Positions 25,593-34,920 of a DNA stretch of 64,000 nucleotides are shown here, piece by piece. Under the pieces are notes generated by a model. The model searched no databases, had not been told where the DNA came from, and saw only the letters and a list, made by a program, of their open reading frames with translations. The first letter of the stretch is position 1, and each line of letters opens with the position of its first letter. Origin of the DNA: Calothrix sp. PCC 7716 (GTDB lineage Bacteria; Cyanobacteriota; Cyanobacteriia; Cyanobacteriales; Nostocaceae); assembly GCF_019977735.1 (NCBI RefSeq), contig NZ_AP025018.1:6390580-6454579 (forward strand), read 5' to 3'. The position numbers were made by a program, and so were the translations under genes.

Positions 25593-26870
25593 ATGTCAGA
25601 TACAGTAATATGTGTTGAAAATATCAGCAAAAAATATATTCTTGGACATCAGAAACAAGAACGGTATACATCATTGCGAGATGTAGTTGCAAATAGTGCG
25701 AAAAGTTTACTTAATCCATTCAAAAAGCGTCAAATTCAAACTCAAGAATCTCAAGATTTTTGGGCACTCAAGGATGTATCTTTTGAAATTAAACAAGGTG
25801 ATAGCGTTGGAATTATTGGACGGAATGGAGCCGGAAAATCTACACTTTTAAAAGTCCTCAGCCGTATTACCGAACCGACTAAAGGACGAATTGAAATTAG
25901 AGGAAGAGTTGCTAGTTTATTAGAAGTAGGTACAGGTTTTCATCCAGAGTTGACGGGGCGAGAAAATATTTATCTCAACAGTGCAATTTTAGGGATGGGT
26001 AAGTCGGAAATTAAACAGAAATTTGATGAAATTGTTGCTTTTGCAGAAGTCGAGAAGTTTTTAGATACACCCGTCAAAAGGTATTCTTCTGGGATGTATG
26101 TAAGACTTGCTTTTGCAGTCGCTGCTCATTTAGAGCCAGAAGTTTTGATCGTAGACGAAGTTTTAGCAGTAGGGGACGCTCAATTTCAGAATAAGTGTCT
26201 AGGAAAAATGCAGGATGTAACGCACAGTGGACGCACGGTTATATTTGTCAGCCATAATATGGCGGCAGTACGCCAGCTTTGTAATTCTGGAATTTTGATG
26301 CAAAAAGGCTGTGTAAACTTTCTAGGTAGCGCAGAAAAGACGATTGACCATTATCTCAAGGTTAATCAAAGCAATACAACATTTTCAGCAAAAGGCGGTT
26401 CCAACGGAATCGAATTAGTAAATGTAACTTTTCAGGATAAACAAACTAAAGATTTTTGTCAGGCTGCTATCTTTAATCGTGATTACAATCTTAACTTATT
26501 ATTTAATACAGCGGAACCTCTCACAAACGTAGCACTTGTAGTAAAAGTTTTTAATGAAATTGGAACTTTGGTTTCAAGTATATGTACCCCAGAAGAAGGG
26601 ATAGCAGCTTTTGTACTTGATGGTTGTGTAGAGGTTTCATTTAACCTACCAAGATTACAACTAATGCCGGGACAATATAGCATAAGCGTACATGTTGTTC
26701 GTATTAACGATACAAAAGCACACCTTGAAGTAGAAGACGCTTGGTTTTTTGAAGTTCATCCAGCAATAGTTATGGATGCTATGTGGGCATACCGTGCAGA
26801 TCACGGTATTGTCAGAATTAGCGATGGTTGCCAAGTTAAAGTAATTAATGAATCTGTTTCCACAAACTAG
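25593..26870 (+). CDS. wzt: Wzt, ATP-binding subunit with C-terminal glycan-binding domain
   Basis: 425 residues from ATG 25593 with GGAGTCGAAGAA before it; the open frame extends back inside wzm but that part is not conserved. ATPase domain (about 1-245): Walker A GRNGAGKSTLLK, signature YSSGMYVRLAFAVA, Walker B EVLIVDEVLAVGD, switch FVSHNM. The remaining 180 residues form a beta-rich Wzt_C-like domain that, in studied systems, recognises the end modification of the polymer and so couples chain ending to export. Confidence 0.93.
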   Translation: MSDTVICVENISKKYILGHQKQERYTSLRDVVANSAKSLLNPFKKRQIQTQESQDFWALKDVSFEIKQGDSVGIIGRNGAGKSTLLKVLSRITEPTKGRIEIRGRVASLLEVGTGFHPELTGRENIYLNSAILGMGKSEIKQKFDEIVAFAEVEKFLDTPVKRYSSGMYVRLAFAVAAHLEPEVLIVDEVLAVGDAQFQNKCLGKMQDVTHSGRTVIFVSHNMAAVRQLCNSGILMQKGCVNFLGSAEKTIDHYLKVNQSNTTFSAKGGSNGIELVNVTFQDKQTKDFCQAAIFNRDYNLNLLFNTAEPLTNVALVVKVFNEIGTLVSSICTPEEGIAAFVLDGCVEVSFNLPRLQLMPGQYSISVHVVRINDTKAHLEVEDAWFFEVHPAIVMDAMWAYRADHGIVRISDGCQVKVINESVSTN

Positions 26871-26900
26871 CTAACTATATTTTAAACTGTATATAAAATT

Positions 26901-28058
26901 ATGGAACAGCATCAGCATATACTTTTTTCATTAAGTAGTCCTCCAAAGCAGGGACCTGGTAGCCCTATTATTGTAGATCGTCATCTCAAGCGGCTATCAA
27001 GCGATTGGAAAATTTCTGTTGTTGCACCAGAGCAATCTTTTACAGGTATAAATTTTCCTGATTCATGGCAGTTAATTCCAATGCCACAGCGTCAATGGTG
27101 GTGGCCTCCCTATCGCCCTCAAATACCTGTATTACTTGAAACTCGATTTTGGTGTTGGCAGCAAAAATGCGAACACGTTTTAAAACGAGAGCGACCAACA
27201 GCAATTCTTACTGTTCTTCAGGATATTTATTCTGTATTTGCTGCTCACCTCTCTAGAGTTTGGCAGGTTCCTTTGTATGTAATTCTTCACGACCAAGAAG
27301 AAATATGGAAAAAATCTGAGGCTGAGTACAATTGGACTAGAAAAAATTGGCTGGATGTTCTTAATCAAGCCACTAAAGTTTGGTCGGTATCAGAAGAACT
27401 TGGTAATGCATATCAAATTAATGACCCTACTAAAATCAGCACTTTGATTCCCATTCCAGAGGGGAGAAATCAAAACTTTGTTGACTGGAAAGAACAATTT
27501 AAAACTTCTCCTGTTCTTGCTTATGCGGGAAGTATCTATCCCAGCCAAGTTTCCCACTTTGAAAGTATTGCCTCCACTCTGCAAAAAATAAATGGCAAGC
27601 TGTTGCTAGTTACCCCTAAAAATTCGGGTGTGTCACAGTTGTTAAATATTTATCCAAATGTGGAACGATATGAACCATTTGCTAAAAATGTAGATGTAAT
27701 AAATTTCCTTGCAGAAAAAGCAAGTTGCATACTAATACCTTACCCACTTAGTCTTACTGAACATCCTTGGGCAGCTACTTGTTTTCCTAGTAAATTAGTT
27801 GAGTTTTCTCATCTCGGTCTACCAATTCTGATTTTGGCGCCGTTAAATACAGCTTTAGGAAGTTGGGTAAAAAGTTATAATTGGTCTAGCTATTTGACGC
27901 AGATTGACTCAGAAAAACTCTTGCAAATTCTTTATCAGATGACAGAGAAAGAAAAATGGATGAAGATGGCTGAACAGTCGCAAACTATTGCTTGCACAGA
28001 GTTTAATCCAGAGCTAATTCAGGCTCAATTTTTATCGGAATTGACGACTGCAAAATAA
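26901..28058 (+). CDS. Glycosyltransferase, GT4-like
   Basis: 385 residues. GT-B-type outline with an N-terminal HILFSLSSPPKQGPGSPIIV, a central YVILHDQEEIWKKSE and a C-terminal half ILAYAGSIYPSQVSHFESIA, followed by CFPSKLVEFSHLGLPILILA. No E-x7-E Glu pair is obvious, so activity is less certain than for the neighbours. Position inside the cluster supports a role in building the repeat unit. Confidence 0.75.
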   Translation: MEQHQHILFSLSSPPKQGPGSPIIVDRHLKRLSSDWKISVVAPEQSFTGINFPDSWQLIPMPQRQWWWPPYRPQIPVLLETRFWCWQQKCEHVLKRERPTAILTVLQDIYSVFAAHLSRVWQVPLYVILHDQEEIWKKSEAEYNWTRKNWLDVLNQATKVWSVSEELGNAYQINDPTKISTLIPIPEGRNQNFVDWKEQFKTSPVLAYAGSIYPSQVSHFESIASTLQKINGKLLLVTPKNSGVSQLLNIYPNVERYEPFAKNVDVINFLAEKASCILIPYPLSLTEHPWAATCFPSKLVEFSHLGLPILILAPLNTALGSWVKSYNWSSYLTQIDSEKLLQILYQMTEKEKWMKMAEQSQTIACTEFNPELIQAQFLSELTTAK

Positions 28059-28149
28059 AGTTAATTTGAACTAGTTTACTGTATGCCACTAAAGTAATTA
28101 AGTACTTATGTTTTGAATCGCAGTTTCAAAAAGTTTATAAATTAATATC

Positions 28150-29100
28150 ATGTCTCATCCTACTTTAGCACTCTGTATTCCTGCTTACAATGCTGCTGCT
28201 TATCTGCCGCGATTACTAGAGTCTGCTTTAGCCCAAACTATTTTATTTGATGAAATTTGGGTATACGATGACTGTAGTCAAGATGAAACGCAAAAAATAG
28301 CCGAACAATTTGGAGCAAAGGTTGTTCGCGGTGAAGTAAATCGAGGCTGCTCTCATGGTAAGAACGAATTAGCACAGTATACAACTTGTGATTGGATTCA
28401 TTTTCATGATGCTGATGATGCGCTGTATCCAAATTTTGTCGAACAAGCTCACGAGTGGATGCAATTAGAAAATAGACCAGATGTGGTATTGTTTAATTAT
28501 GAATGTCGGCTCTACGAAACTGATGAAGTAATTGGCTTTCGTAAGTTTAATGATGCCGAGTTACGAGAAGACGCTATTTCTTACAGCATCCGCGAACAAA
28601 TTAACCCTTTTTGCGGGCTTTATTGCCGCGCACGATTCTTACAGGCTGGAGGTTATGATACTGACCCATTAGTACTTTATAACGAAGATGTAGCATTTCA
28701 TTGTCGGTTAGCGATTGCCGGACTAAAATTTGCTGCCGACCCGACAGTTACAGTAATTAATTATTGTCGTTCAAACTCGATGTCTTCTGCTAATCAAATC
28801 AAATGTTCTAGGGCGCAATTTCATGTAATGCGAAAAGTTGCGGAGGCTGTAAATAGTAAATACTCTACTGAAATTGCCCAAAGACTTTGGCAGATTGCTG
28901 GAGTTTCGGCTGCTCAACTTGATTGGGAAAATGCAGATAACTGTGTTGATTTAGCTAAATCTCTTAGTAACAAAATCCCAGAGGAAGTAAGCACTATATT
29001 TCAACTCATTGGTAAGTGGAACCCACATTTCGCGATTCGTTTTAGAGAATGGTTCATCAGACTCTTAAAACCCCAGCTTCGGAAACAATTCGCTAAATAA
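28150..29100 (+). CDS. Glycosyltransferase family 2
   Basis: 316 residues, GT-A fold. Opening LALCIPAYNAAAYLPRLLES binds the nucleotide; VYDDCSQDETQ and the DXD-like WIHFHDADDAL (metal and donor site) follow, then GGYDTDPLVLYNEDVAFHCR with the catalytic-region Asp/Glu. No membrane segment. Followed 39 bases later by a second GT2 of the same size; the two share an early ESALAQT motif and probably arose by duplication. Confidence 0.88.
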   Translation: MSHPTLALCIPAYNAAAYLPRLLESALAQTILFDEIWVYDDCSQDETQKIAEQFGAKVVRGEVNRGCSHGKNELAQYTTCDWIHFHDADDALYPNFVEQAHEWMQLENRPDVVLFNYECRLYETDEVIGFRKFNDAELREDAISYSIREQINPFCGLYCRARFLQAGGYDTDPLVLYNEDVAFHCRLAIAGLKFAADPTVTVINYCRSNSMSSANQIKCSRAQFHVMRKVAEAVNSKYSTEIAQRLWQIAGVSAAQLDWENADNCVDLAKSLSNKIPEEVSTIFQLIGKWNPHFAIRFREWFIRLLKPQLRKQFAK

Positions 29101-29139
29101 ATTCCTTGATAAAATCTTATTTTAATCTACTTAACATCA

Positions 29140-30087
29140 ATGGAACCTTTGGCTTCTATTCTCATCCCTTGCTATAACGCCTCAAAATGGCTAGCAGAAA
29201 CCCTAGAATCTGCTTTAGCTCAAACCTGGGATAACATCGAAATTATTGTAGTAGATGATGGCTCGATTGATAATAGTTTAGCAGTTGCTAAACAGTTTGA
29301 GCCAGATGGCGTTAAAGTTATTAGCCAAGCGAACAAAGGAGCTAGTGCAGCCAGAAACCGAGCATTTCAAGAATCTCAAGGTGATTTCATTCAATACTTA
29401 GATGCTGATGATTTGTTAGCGCCGGATAAAATTGAGCTTCAGGTCAAACTTTTTTTAGATAGCAATCTAGATTTTGTTGTGTCAGGAGAATGGGCAAGGT
29501 TTCATCAATCGCCAACGGAGGCATCTTTCATTGCAGAGCCAGTTTGGAGCGATATGCCTCCAGTTGATTGGCTAATTTGTTCTTGGGAAGGAGGGGGGAT
29601 GATGCATCCTGCGGCTTGGTTAGTACCAAGATCGATTGCAGAAGCTGCGGGTGGTTGGGATGAAAGTTTATCCTTGGATGATGATGGAGAATACTTTTGT
29701 CGAGTAGTGCTAGCTAGTAAGGGAGTTAAGTTTTGTTCGGGTGCAAAAAGCTACTATCGTTCTGGCATTAGCGGAAGTTTGAGTAACAGAACTTCTCCTC
29801 TAGCTTGGGAATCAGCCTTTCAGGTTAGGGAACTGTGTACAAATTATTTACTTTCGCATGAAGACAGTCCACGTACTCGTCATGCTTGTGCCGCAGCATT
29901 TCAGCGTTTGATTTACTCGGCTTACCCTGATGCTACAAACTTAATAAAAAAAGCAGAAGCGAAGGTTAAGTCTATGGGTGGTTCAGACCTCAAGCCAGAT
30001 GGTGGTTATATGTTTCGATTTGTAGCTAATATTTTGGGTTGGAAGCTAGCCAAACATATGCAAGAATTAGCTCACAATCTACACTAA
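29140..30087 (+). CDS. Glycosyltransferase family 2
   Basis: 315 residues. ASILIPCYNASKWLAETLES opens the GT-A domain, VVDDGSIDNS follows, the DXD motif is in YLDADDLLAPDKIELQ and the acceptor-side acidic motif is in GGWDESLSLDDDGEYFCRV. Soluble. Adjacent to another GT2, same strand, likely cotranscribed. Confidence 0.9.
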   Translation: MEPLASILIPCYNASKWLAETLESALAQTWDNIEIIVVDDGSIDNSLAVAKQFEPDGVKVISQANKGASAARNRAFQESQGDFIQYLDADDLLAPDKIELQVKLFLDSNLDFVVSGEWARFHQSPTEASFIAEPVWSDMPPVDWLICSWEGGGMMHPAAWLVPRSIAEAAGGWDESLSLDDDGEYFCRVVLASKGVKFCSGAKSYYRSGISGSLSNRTSPLAWESAFQVRELCTNYLLSHEDSPRTRHACAAAFQRLIYSAYPDATNLIKKAEAKVKSMGGSDLKPDGGYMFRFVANILGWKLAKHMQELAHNLH

Positions 30088-30170
30088 TTTAATTTATGTA
30101 TAGCAGTATAAAGTATGGCCATTGAACGCCATGACTCTACAGCTTGTGGAATGAGTTACAGAATTATAAT

Positions 30171-31178
30171 ATGGAAAAAAAGCTAATGATAAAGTCCCTA
30201 AATATCTTCTACGAAGAACCAGATAATGACCGTTGGTTGCCATTAGACCGCCATCCTCGCCGTTTTATTCGCCGTATTGTCAGAGGTCAACCGCCAATAG
30301 GCGGTATGATGCGATATTTTGTTAACCTTTGTGCGGGTTTAGATAGAATTGGTATTTCCTATAGCGTAAATAACTATCGCTATCTTAAAAAGCATCCGTC
30401 AGAAATTGCTTGTGTTATTGGCAAGCCTCATGTTTTGGAAAAAATTAAGTGGAAAAACCCAATTATATTTGGACCTGCGGTGTTTTCCCACCCCTGTGAA
30501 GCGCCTTTTTTACTAGAAAAATTACCAGTTAAAAAAGTGCTGCTATCATGTGAATGGTTTAAGAATATGTACGCTCAAGAATTAGGTGATAGCGTCATGG
30601 TTTGGCCATCTGGCATTGATACTTATAAATGGCAACTTACTTCTGATGACAATAAGGATATAGACGTTTTAATTTATGACAAAGTAAGATGGAATTATAC
30701 TCATTACGAGCAGGAATTAATTGAACCAATAAAGCAATTGCTATCAAGTAGGGGATTAAAAACTGAAGTAATACGATATGGCTTCTATCGCGAAGAAGAT
30801 TTCCAAAATCTTTTGACTAGAGCTAAAGCAATGATATTTTTATGTGAGCATGAAACTCAAGGATTTGCCTATTTGCAAACTTTATCCTCTGGAGTTCCAA
30901 TACTAGCATGGGATAGGGGTGGTTTTTGGCAAGACCCATCTTATTATCCTCACAAAGTCCAGTTTCAATCTGTAAGTTCAGTTCCGTATTGGGATGAACG
31001 GTGTGGAGTCAAGTTCAAAGATTTCAACGATTTTCCTGTGAAATTAGAAGAATTTATCGAGAAACTCAACAGTCAACAATTTACACCGCGCGACTACATT
31101 TTAGCAAATCTGACACTAGAAAAGTGTGCCGAAAACTACGTGAATATTGTGACTAAAGTACAGGCAGAGCTAGTTTAA
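30171..31178 (+). CDS. Glycosyltransferase, GT4-like
   Basis: 335 residues from ATG 30171 (MEKKLMIKS; ATG 30186 is also possible and a TTG at 30144 opens the frame further). Motifs: RGQPPIGGMMRYFVNLCAG, VLLSCEWFKNMYAQELG, MVWPSGIDTYKW, and in the donor half FLCEHETQGFAYLQTLSSG with GVPILAWDRGG. The C-terminal tail NLTLEKCAENYVNIV recurs in degraded form at 32332-32457. The stop TAA is followed at once by ATGGCG, the start of a fossil copy of the next glycosyltransferase. Confidence 0.83.
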   Translation: MEKKLMIKSLNIFYEEPDNDRWLPLDRHPRRFIRRIVRGQPPIGGMMRYFVNLCAGLDRIGISYSVNNYRYLKKHPSEIACVIGKPHVLEKIKWKNPIIFGPAVFSHPCEAPFLLEKLPVKKVLLSCEWFKNMYAQELGDSVMVWPSGIDTYKWQLTSDDNKDIDVLIYDKVRWNYTHYEQELIEPIKQLLSSRGLKTEVIRYGFYREEDFQNLLTRAKAMIFLCEHETQGFAYLQTLSSGVPILAWDRGGFWQDPSYYPHKVQFQSVSSVPYWDERCGVKFKDFNDFPVKLEEFIEKLNSQQFTPRDYILANLTLEKCAENYVNIVTKVQAELV

Positions 31179-31268
31179 ATGGCGAAGATTCTAATAATGA
31201 CTTGCCAAAAGACCTGCCAGCACTACCTCCTGCCATTTTTTAGAAACGGAGAACTCACCTTAAATTAA
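31179..31268 (+). pseudogene. Fossil 5' end of a glycosyltransferase gene
   Basis: Begins ATGGCGAAGATTCTAATAAT right after the preceding stop, matching the start of the intact gene at 32458 (ATGGCGAAAATTCTCATTCT; MAKILI in both), then diverges and stops after 29 codons. Only the first few codons are clearly homologous; the rest may be new sequence. Confidence 0.65.
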
Positions 31269-31453
31269 TATGTAAGCAATATTAATTTAGATTTAAACTT
31301 GGTAAAATATTCTATTACGAGTTGTCTAAATTAATACACTATCACTCGGACTGATAGAATAGTTTGAATAACTGGAACCGAGTTTTACTTCATTAAGTGC
31401 AAAATAATTCAGTTTCTGTAAACTCCACAAAATATATTGTAAAGAATACTTCT

Positions 31454-32302
31454 ATGGCAGCTACAACTTTAACTTCTGGAAAAAATATTTGTAAACAAGT
31501 TACTTTTGCAATTGTTGCTTATGGAGCAAGTTCAATTGCTTTCACATCTTCTCTTTTTGCAAATCCTGCGATTGCTGTGACTCTCGATGTCAGCAGTCAG
31601 TATGTACAGGACTTTAACGGACTTCCCAATACTGGTAATAATCTTAATAAAAGTACCCTCCCTGATGGCTGGGATTTTGTTGAAATAGGCAGTAGCGCTG
31701 CCAATACCTATAGCGCAAATGATGGTTCTAGCAACACCGGAGGTGTTTATAGTTTTGGAACAACTGGCTCTTTTGATCGATCTTTAGGAAGTTTAACTAC
31801 TTCAGACTTAGGACTTATTTATCTTGGTGCAAACTTTACAATTGCTAATGCCACAGTTCCTGTTGGTTCAGTAACTATTAGCTATAAGGGAGAGCAGTGG
31901 AGAAGAGGTAGTGGAACAGCTGTTGATAGACTTGCATTTGAGTACAGTACAAATGCAACGACTTTATTAAATGGTACTTGGACACCTTTTACCGCTTTAG
32001 ATTTTAGCTCTCCAGTAACAAGTGGGCTAACTAACACATCTCTTTTAGGCGGCAATTCTGGTAATTTCAGAGATTTGACCGCTACCATTACTGGATTGAA
32101 TCTAAATAACAATGACAATTTTTCTATTCGCTGGATTGATACTTATGTCAGTGGTTCTAGTGGTAATGATGATGGTTTAGCTGTTAATAATGTTAGCATA
32201 GGAACAACCCCAGTTCCCGAACCGATAACTATGTTTGGTTCGCTCACAGCCCTTGTAGTTGGAGTTGGTTTGAAAAAATTTCGTAAAAAACTCCAGGCAT
32301 AG
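31454..32302 (+). CDS. PEP-CTERM anchored secreted protein
   Basis: 282 residues from ATG 31454 (the frame is open to a GTG at 31397). N-terminal signal: basic TSGKNICKQ, hydrophobic VTFAIVAYGASSIAFTSSLFA, cleavage after NPAIA. C-terminal PEP-CTERM sorting tail VPEPITMFGSLTALVVGVG followed by KKFRKKLQA. The middle is Ser/Thr/Asn/Gly-rich, weakly repetitive and beta-type, with no enzyme motif. Such proteins are processed by an exosortase, not seen in this window, and typically accompany exopolysaccharide loci. Sits alone between two fossil ends. Confidence 0.82.
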   Translation: MAATTLTSGKNICKQVTFAIVAYGASSIAFTSSLFANPAIAVTLDVSSQYVQDFNGLPNTGNNLNKSTLPDGWDFVEIGSSAANTYSANDGSSNTGGVYSFGTTGSFDRSLGSLTTSDLGLIYLGANFTIANATVPVGSVTISYKGEQWRRGSGTAVDRLAFEYSTNATTLLNGTWTPFTALDFSSPVTSGLTNTSLLGGNSGNFRDLTATITGLNLNNNDNFSIRWIDTYVSGSSGNDDGLAVNNVSIGTTPVPEPITMFGSLTALVVGVGLKKFRKKLQA

Positions 32303-32331
32303 ATTTACCTAAGTTAAGACTTACGCATTGC

Positions 32332-32457
32332 TTTCAGCGCAACATCAATCGTGAGGAATTTGCTCCTCATGATTAAATTCTGAAGAATCTAACCTTAGAA
32401 CGGTGTGCCCAAAATTTCGTGCAAATTTTAGATAAAACGCAAAAAAGCGTAGCTTAA
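32332..32457 (+). pseudogene. Fossil 3' end of a glycosyltransferase gene with an internal stop
   Basis: Frame reads FQRNINREEFAPHD, then a stop (TAA at 32374), then ILKNLTLERCAQNFVQIL and DKTQKSVA to a TAA at 32455-32457. It aligns with the tail of the gene at 30171 (LNSQQFTPRD, Y at the stop position, ILANLTLEKCAENYVNIV). The final TAA overlaps the region of the next ATG exactly as at 31176-31181. Confidence 0.85.
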
Positions 32458-33702
32458 ATGGCGAAAATTCTCATTCTTATTGGGGGACACCTGTGTACAG
32501 CTCCCCGACCTCTAAAGGAAGCACAGACATTAGCTAATGCGGGGCATGATGTGACAGTGCAAGGTTTTTGGTTCGATCCAGTTCTTGTAGAACGCGATCG
32601 CCTGATGATCGCTAATAAAGCATGGCGATTTAAACCGATTATTGATTTTCAACCAGTTAATCGTTGGCAAAATTTAGTAGTTCGTCTGCAAAACCGTATA
32701 GCCAAAGAGCTATTTCGGCGCTTTGGTATTTCTTCTCCAGGGTTATTTGGCTATGGTGCAAAAGCTATGCTGAAGGTAGCCCGTCAGGTGCGTGCTGACT
32801 TAACCATCGTTCACTCTGAAGCAGGACTTTGGGCAGGTGAAAAACTTTTGAACGAAGGTTTTCGAGTGGGTGTCGATTTTGAAGATTGGTTTTCTGAAGA
32901 CCTTTTACCAGAGGCTCGTGTTAACAGACCAATCAAACAATTAAAATGGCTGGAGGCTCAACTTATCCGTAAGTGCGCCTATAGCCTTACTACTTCCCAT
33001 GCTATGGCTGAAGCTTTGGCTCTTGCTTACCAAGCGCCAAAACCAACAGTTATTTATAATAGCTTTCCTTGGGCGGAACGATTACACATTGACAATCAAA
33101 AGCGCGATCGCCAAAATTTAAACTTACCATCCTTGCACTGGTTCTCTCAAACGATTGGAGCAGGACGAGGGCTAGAAATATTATTTCTATCTTTACAATA
33201 CCTCGACATAGCCGTAGAAATTCATTTACGGGGTAATTACTCCGAAAGTTCTCGCCAGTGGTTAGAACCACTAATTCCAGATAACTGGCGTGATCGCTTA
33301 TTTATTCATCCGACCGTTCCTAATTCTGAATTATTGTCAAGGATTGCGGAACACGATATTGGTTTAGCATTGGAAATTCCCTACTGTTTTAACAAACAAT
33401 TTACTATTAGCAATAAACTCTTTCAATATTTGCAAGCGGGATTAGCGATTATTGCTACAAATACAGATGGACAAAGAGAAATTTTAAGTCAATACCCTGA
33501 CGTTGGATATTTAGTTGCTAGTAATAATCCGGAAAGTCTTGCTAAAACTCTGAAGAATTTATTGACCAATACCGATAAACTAGCCTTGATGAAAAAAGCT
33601 TCTTTAGAAGCTGCTCAAAAATATTCTTGGGAACAGCAAGCTCTTTTGATTGCTCAAGTTGCTAATTCTAGCCTCAGTACAAAACTCAATTTACAAAAAT
33701 AG
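32458..33702 (+). CDS. Glycosyltransferase family 4
   Basis: 414 residues. ILILIGGHLCTAPRPLKEAQ opens the N-terminal domain; VDFEDWFSEDLLPEAR lies in the middle; GAGRGLEILFLSLQYL and LALEIPYCFNKQFTISNKLF then AGLAIIATNTDGQREIL form the donor half. E-x7-E is replaced by a Ser/Asn-rich loop. The gene holds two GCGATCGC octamers. Start ATG directly follows the fossil tail. Its stop is followed at once by a methyltransferase fossil. Confidence 0.86.
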   Translation: MAKILILIGGHLCTAPRPLKEAQTLANAGHDVTVQGFWFDPVLVERDRLMIANKAWRFKPIIDFQPVNRWQNLVVRLQNRIAKELFRRFGISSPGLFGYGAKAMLKVARQVRADLTIVHSEAGLWAGEKLLNEGFRVGVDFEDWFSEDLLPEARVNRPIKQLKWLEAQLIRKCAYSLTTSHAMAEALALAYQAPKPTVIYNSFPWAERLHIDNQKRDRQNLNLPSLHWFSQTIGAGRGLEILFLSLQYLDIAVEIHLRGNYSESSRQWLEPLIPDNWRDRLFIHPTVPNSELLSRIAEHDIGLALEIPYCFNKQFTISNKLFQYLQAGLAIIATNTDGQREILSQYPDVGYLVASNNPESLAKTLKNLLTNTDKLALMKKASLEAAQKYSWEQQALLIAQVANSSLSTKLNLQK

Positions 33703-33811
33703 TATTCAAAATAAACTATTGCCTACTCCTCTAATAGCTGTTTTGGGAGCATTCGCAATGTTAAAAATGCTACTAAATCTAAGACAATTGTCAAAAGGAG
33801 TTGCTAAGTAA
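33703..33811 (+). pseudogene. Fossil 3' end of a SAM methyltransferase gene
   Basis: Reads NKLLPTPLIAVLGAFAMLKM then LLNLRQLSKGVAK and a TAA at 33809-33811. It aligns with the tail of the intact methyltransferase at 40616 (NKLLRTPLIAGLGVLAMLKM, then LPYFGQLSKGG). Nothing upstream of this tail is present; the fossil begins at the stop of the glycosyltransferase gene. Confidence 0.87.
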
Positions 33812-33856
33812 AAGTTTTGAGCCAGATAAAATTTAAACTCAATGAATTAGAATAGA

Positions 33857-34888
33857 ATGCGTATTTTACTGACTGCTGACCCAGAACTACCAGTACCACC
33901 TCAACTCTACGGGGGTATCGAGCGTATCGTTGACCTTTTAGTCACCGGACTGCAAAGTCGCGGTAACATTGTTGGACTCGTTGCTCATCCTGAGTCAACC
34001 TCCAATGCATCTAAATTCTTTCCTTGGTGGGGTAGGCAATCACAAAACAAATTTGATGCGCTCAAGAACACAATCAGGCTGCGTTCCGTAGTTCAGCAAT
34101 TTCAGCCAGATATCATTCACAGTTTCTCTCGTATTCTTTACTTATTTGGGGTACTGCAATCTCCTTTACCCAAAGTAATGTCTTACCAGCGCGACCCCAG
34201 TTCTCGAACTACAAATTGGGGAAGCAAGTTAGCAAAGAATTCTCTCACGTTCACTGGTTGTAGTGATTACATCTGTCGTGTGGGGCGAAATGGTGGGGGA
34301 GTTTGGCATCCTATTCATAACTGTGTTGAATTAGACAAATATACCTTTCAACCAACAGTTGGGAGTAATGCGCCTTTAGTTTTCCTGAGTCGAGTCGAGC
34401 AAATTAAAGGAGCGCATACTGCGATCGCTGCAGCAAGAAAAACTGGACGGCGTTTAATTATTGCTGGTAATCACAGTAACAATAGTGAGTCAGAGAAATA
34501 CTGGCTTGAAGAAATCGTCCCTCATCTTGGGCGCAATGGAATCGAGTATATTGGAACTGTCAATGATGCTCAAAAAAATGAGCTATTAGGACAAGCAGCA
34601 GCAATGATTGTCCCGATTGAGTGGGAAGAACCTTTTGGTATTGTATTTGCAGAAGCTTTAGCTTGTGGCACACCTGTAATATCTTGTCCAAGGGGAGCAT
34701 TACCAGAAATTGTGCGTCATGGTGTCGATGGCTACTTAGTTCAGAACCAAGAAGAAGCTGTTAGTGCTATCGAGCAACTAGCTAATATTAACCGCCACGT
34801 TTGTCGCCAACGTGCTGAACAATGTTTTTCCGCTTCCGTAATCGTGGAACAATACGAAAAACTTTACCAAAGACTGCTGTTTAAATAA
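33857..34888 (+). CDS. Glycosyltransferase family 4
   Basis: 343 residues. N-terminal PPQLYGGIERIVDLLVTGL, acceptor region IIHSFSRILYLFG, donor region PLVFLSRVEQIKGAHTAIAA, and the E-x7-E motif EPFGIVFAE within EWEEPFGIVFAEALACGTP, the catalytic and donor-ribose contacts of GT4. PRGALPEIVRHGVDGYLV follows. Short but complete for this family. Confidence 0.9.
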   Translation: MRILLTADPELPVPPQLYGGIERIVDLLVTGLQSRGNIVGLVAHPESTSNASKFFPWWGRQSQNKFDALKNTIRLRSVVQQFQPDIIHSFSRILYLFGVLQSPLPKVMSYQRDPSSRTTNWGSKLAKNSLTFTGCSDYICRVGRNGGGVWHPIHNCVELDKYTFQPTVGSNAPLVFLSRVEQIKGAHTAIAAARKTGRRLIIAGNHSNNSESEKYWLEEIVPHLGRNGIEYIGTVNDAQKNELLGQAAAMIVPIEWEEPFGIVFAEALACGTPVISCPRGALPEIVRHGVDGYLVQNQEEAVSAIEQLANINRHVCRQRAEQCFSASVIVEQYEKLYQRLLFK

Positions 34889-34920
34889 GCCTCCGGATTA
34901 ATAGTTAAGGGTATTCCAAG

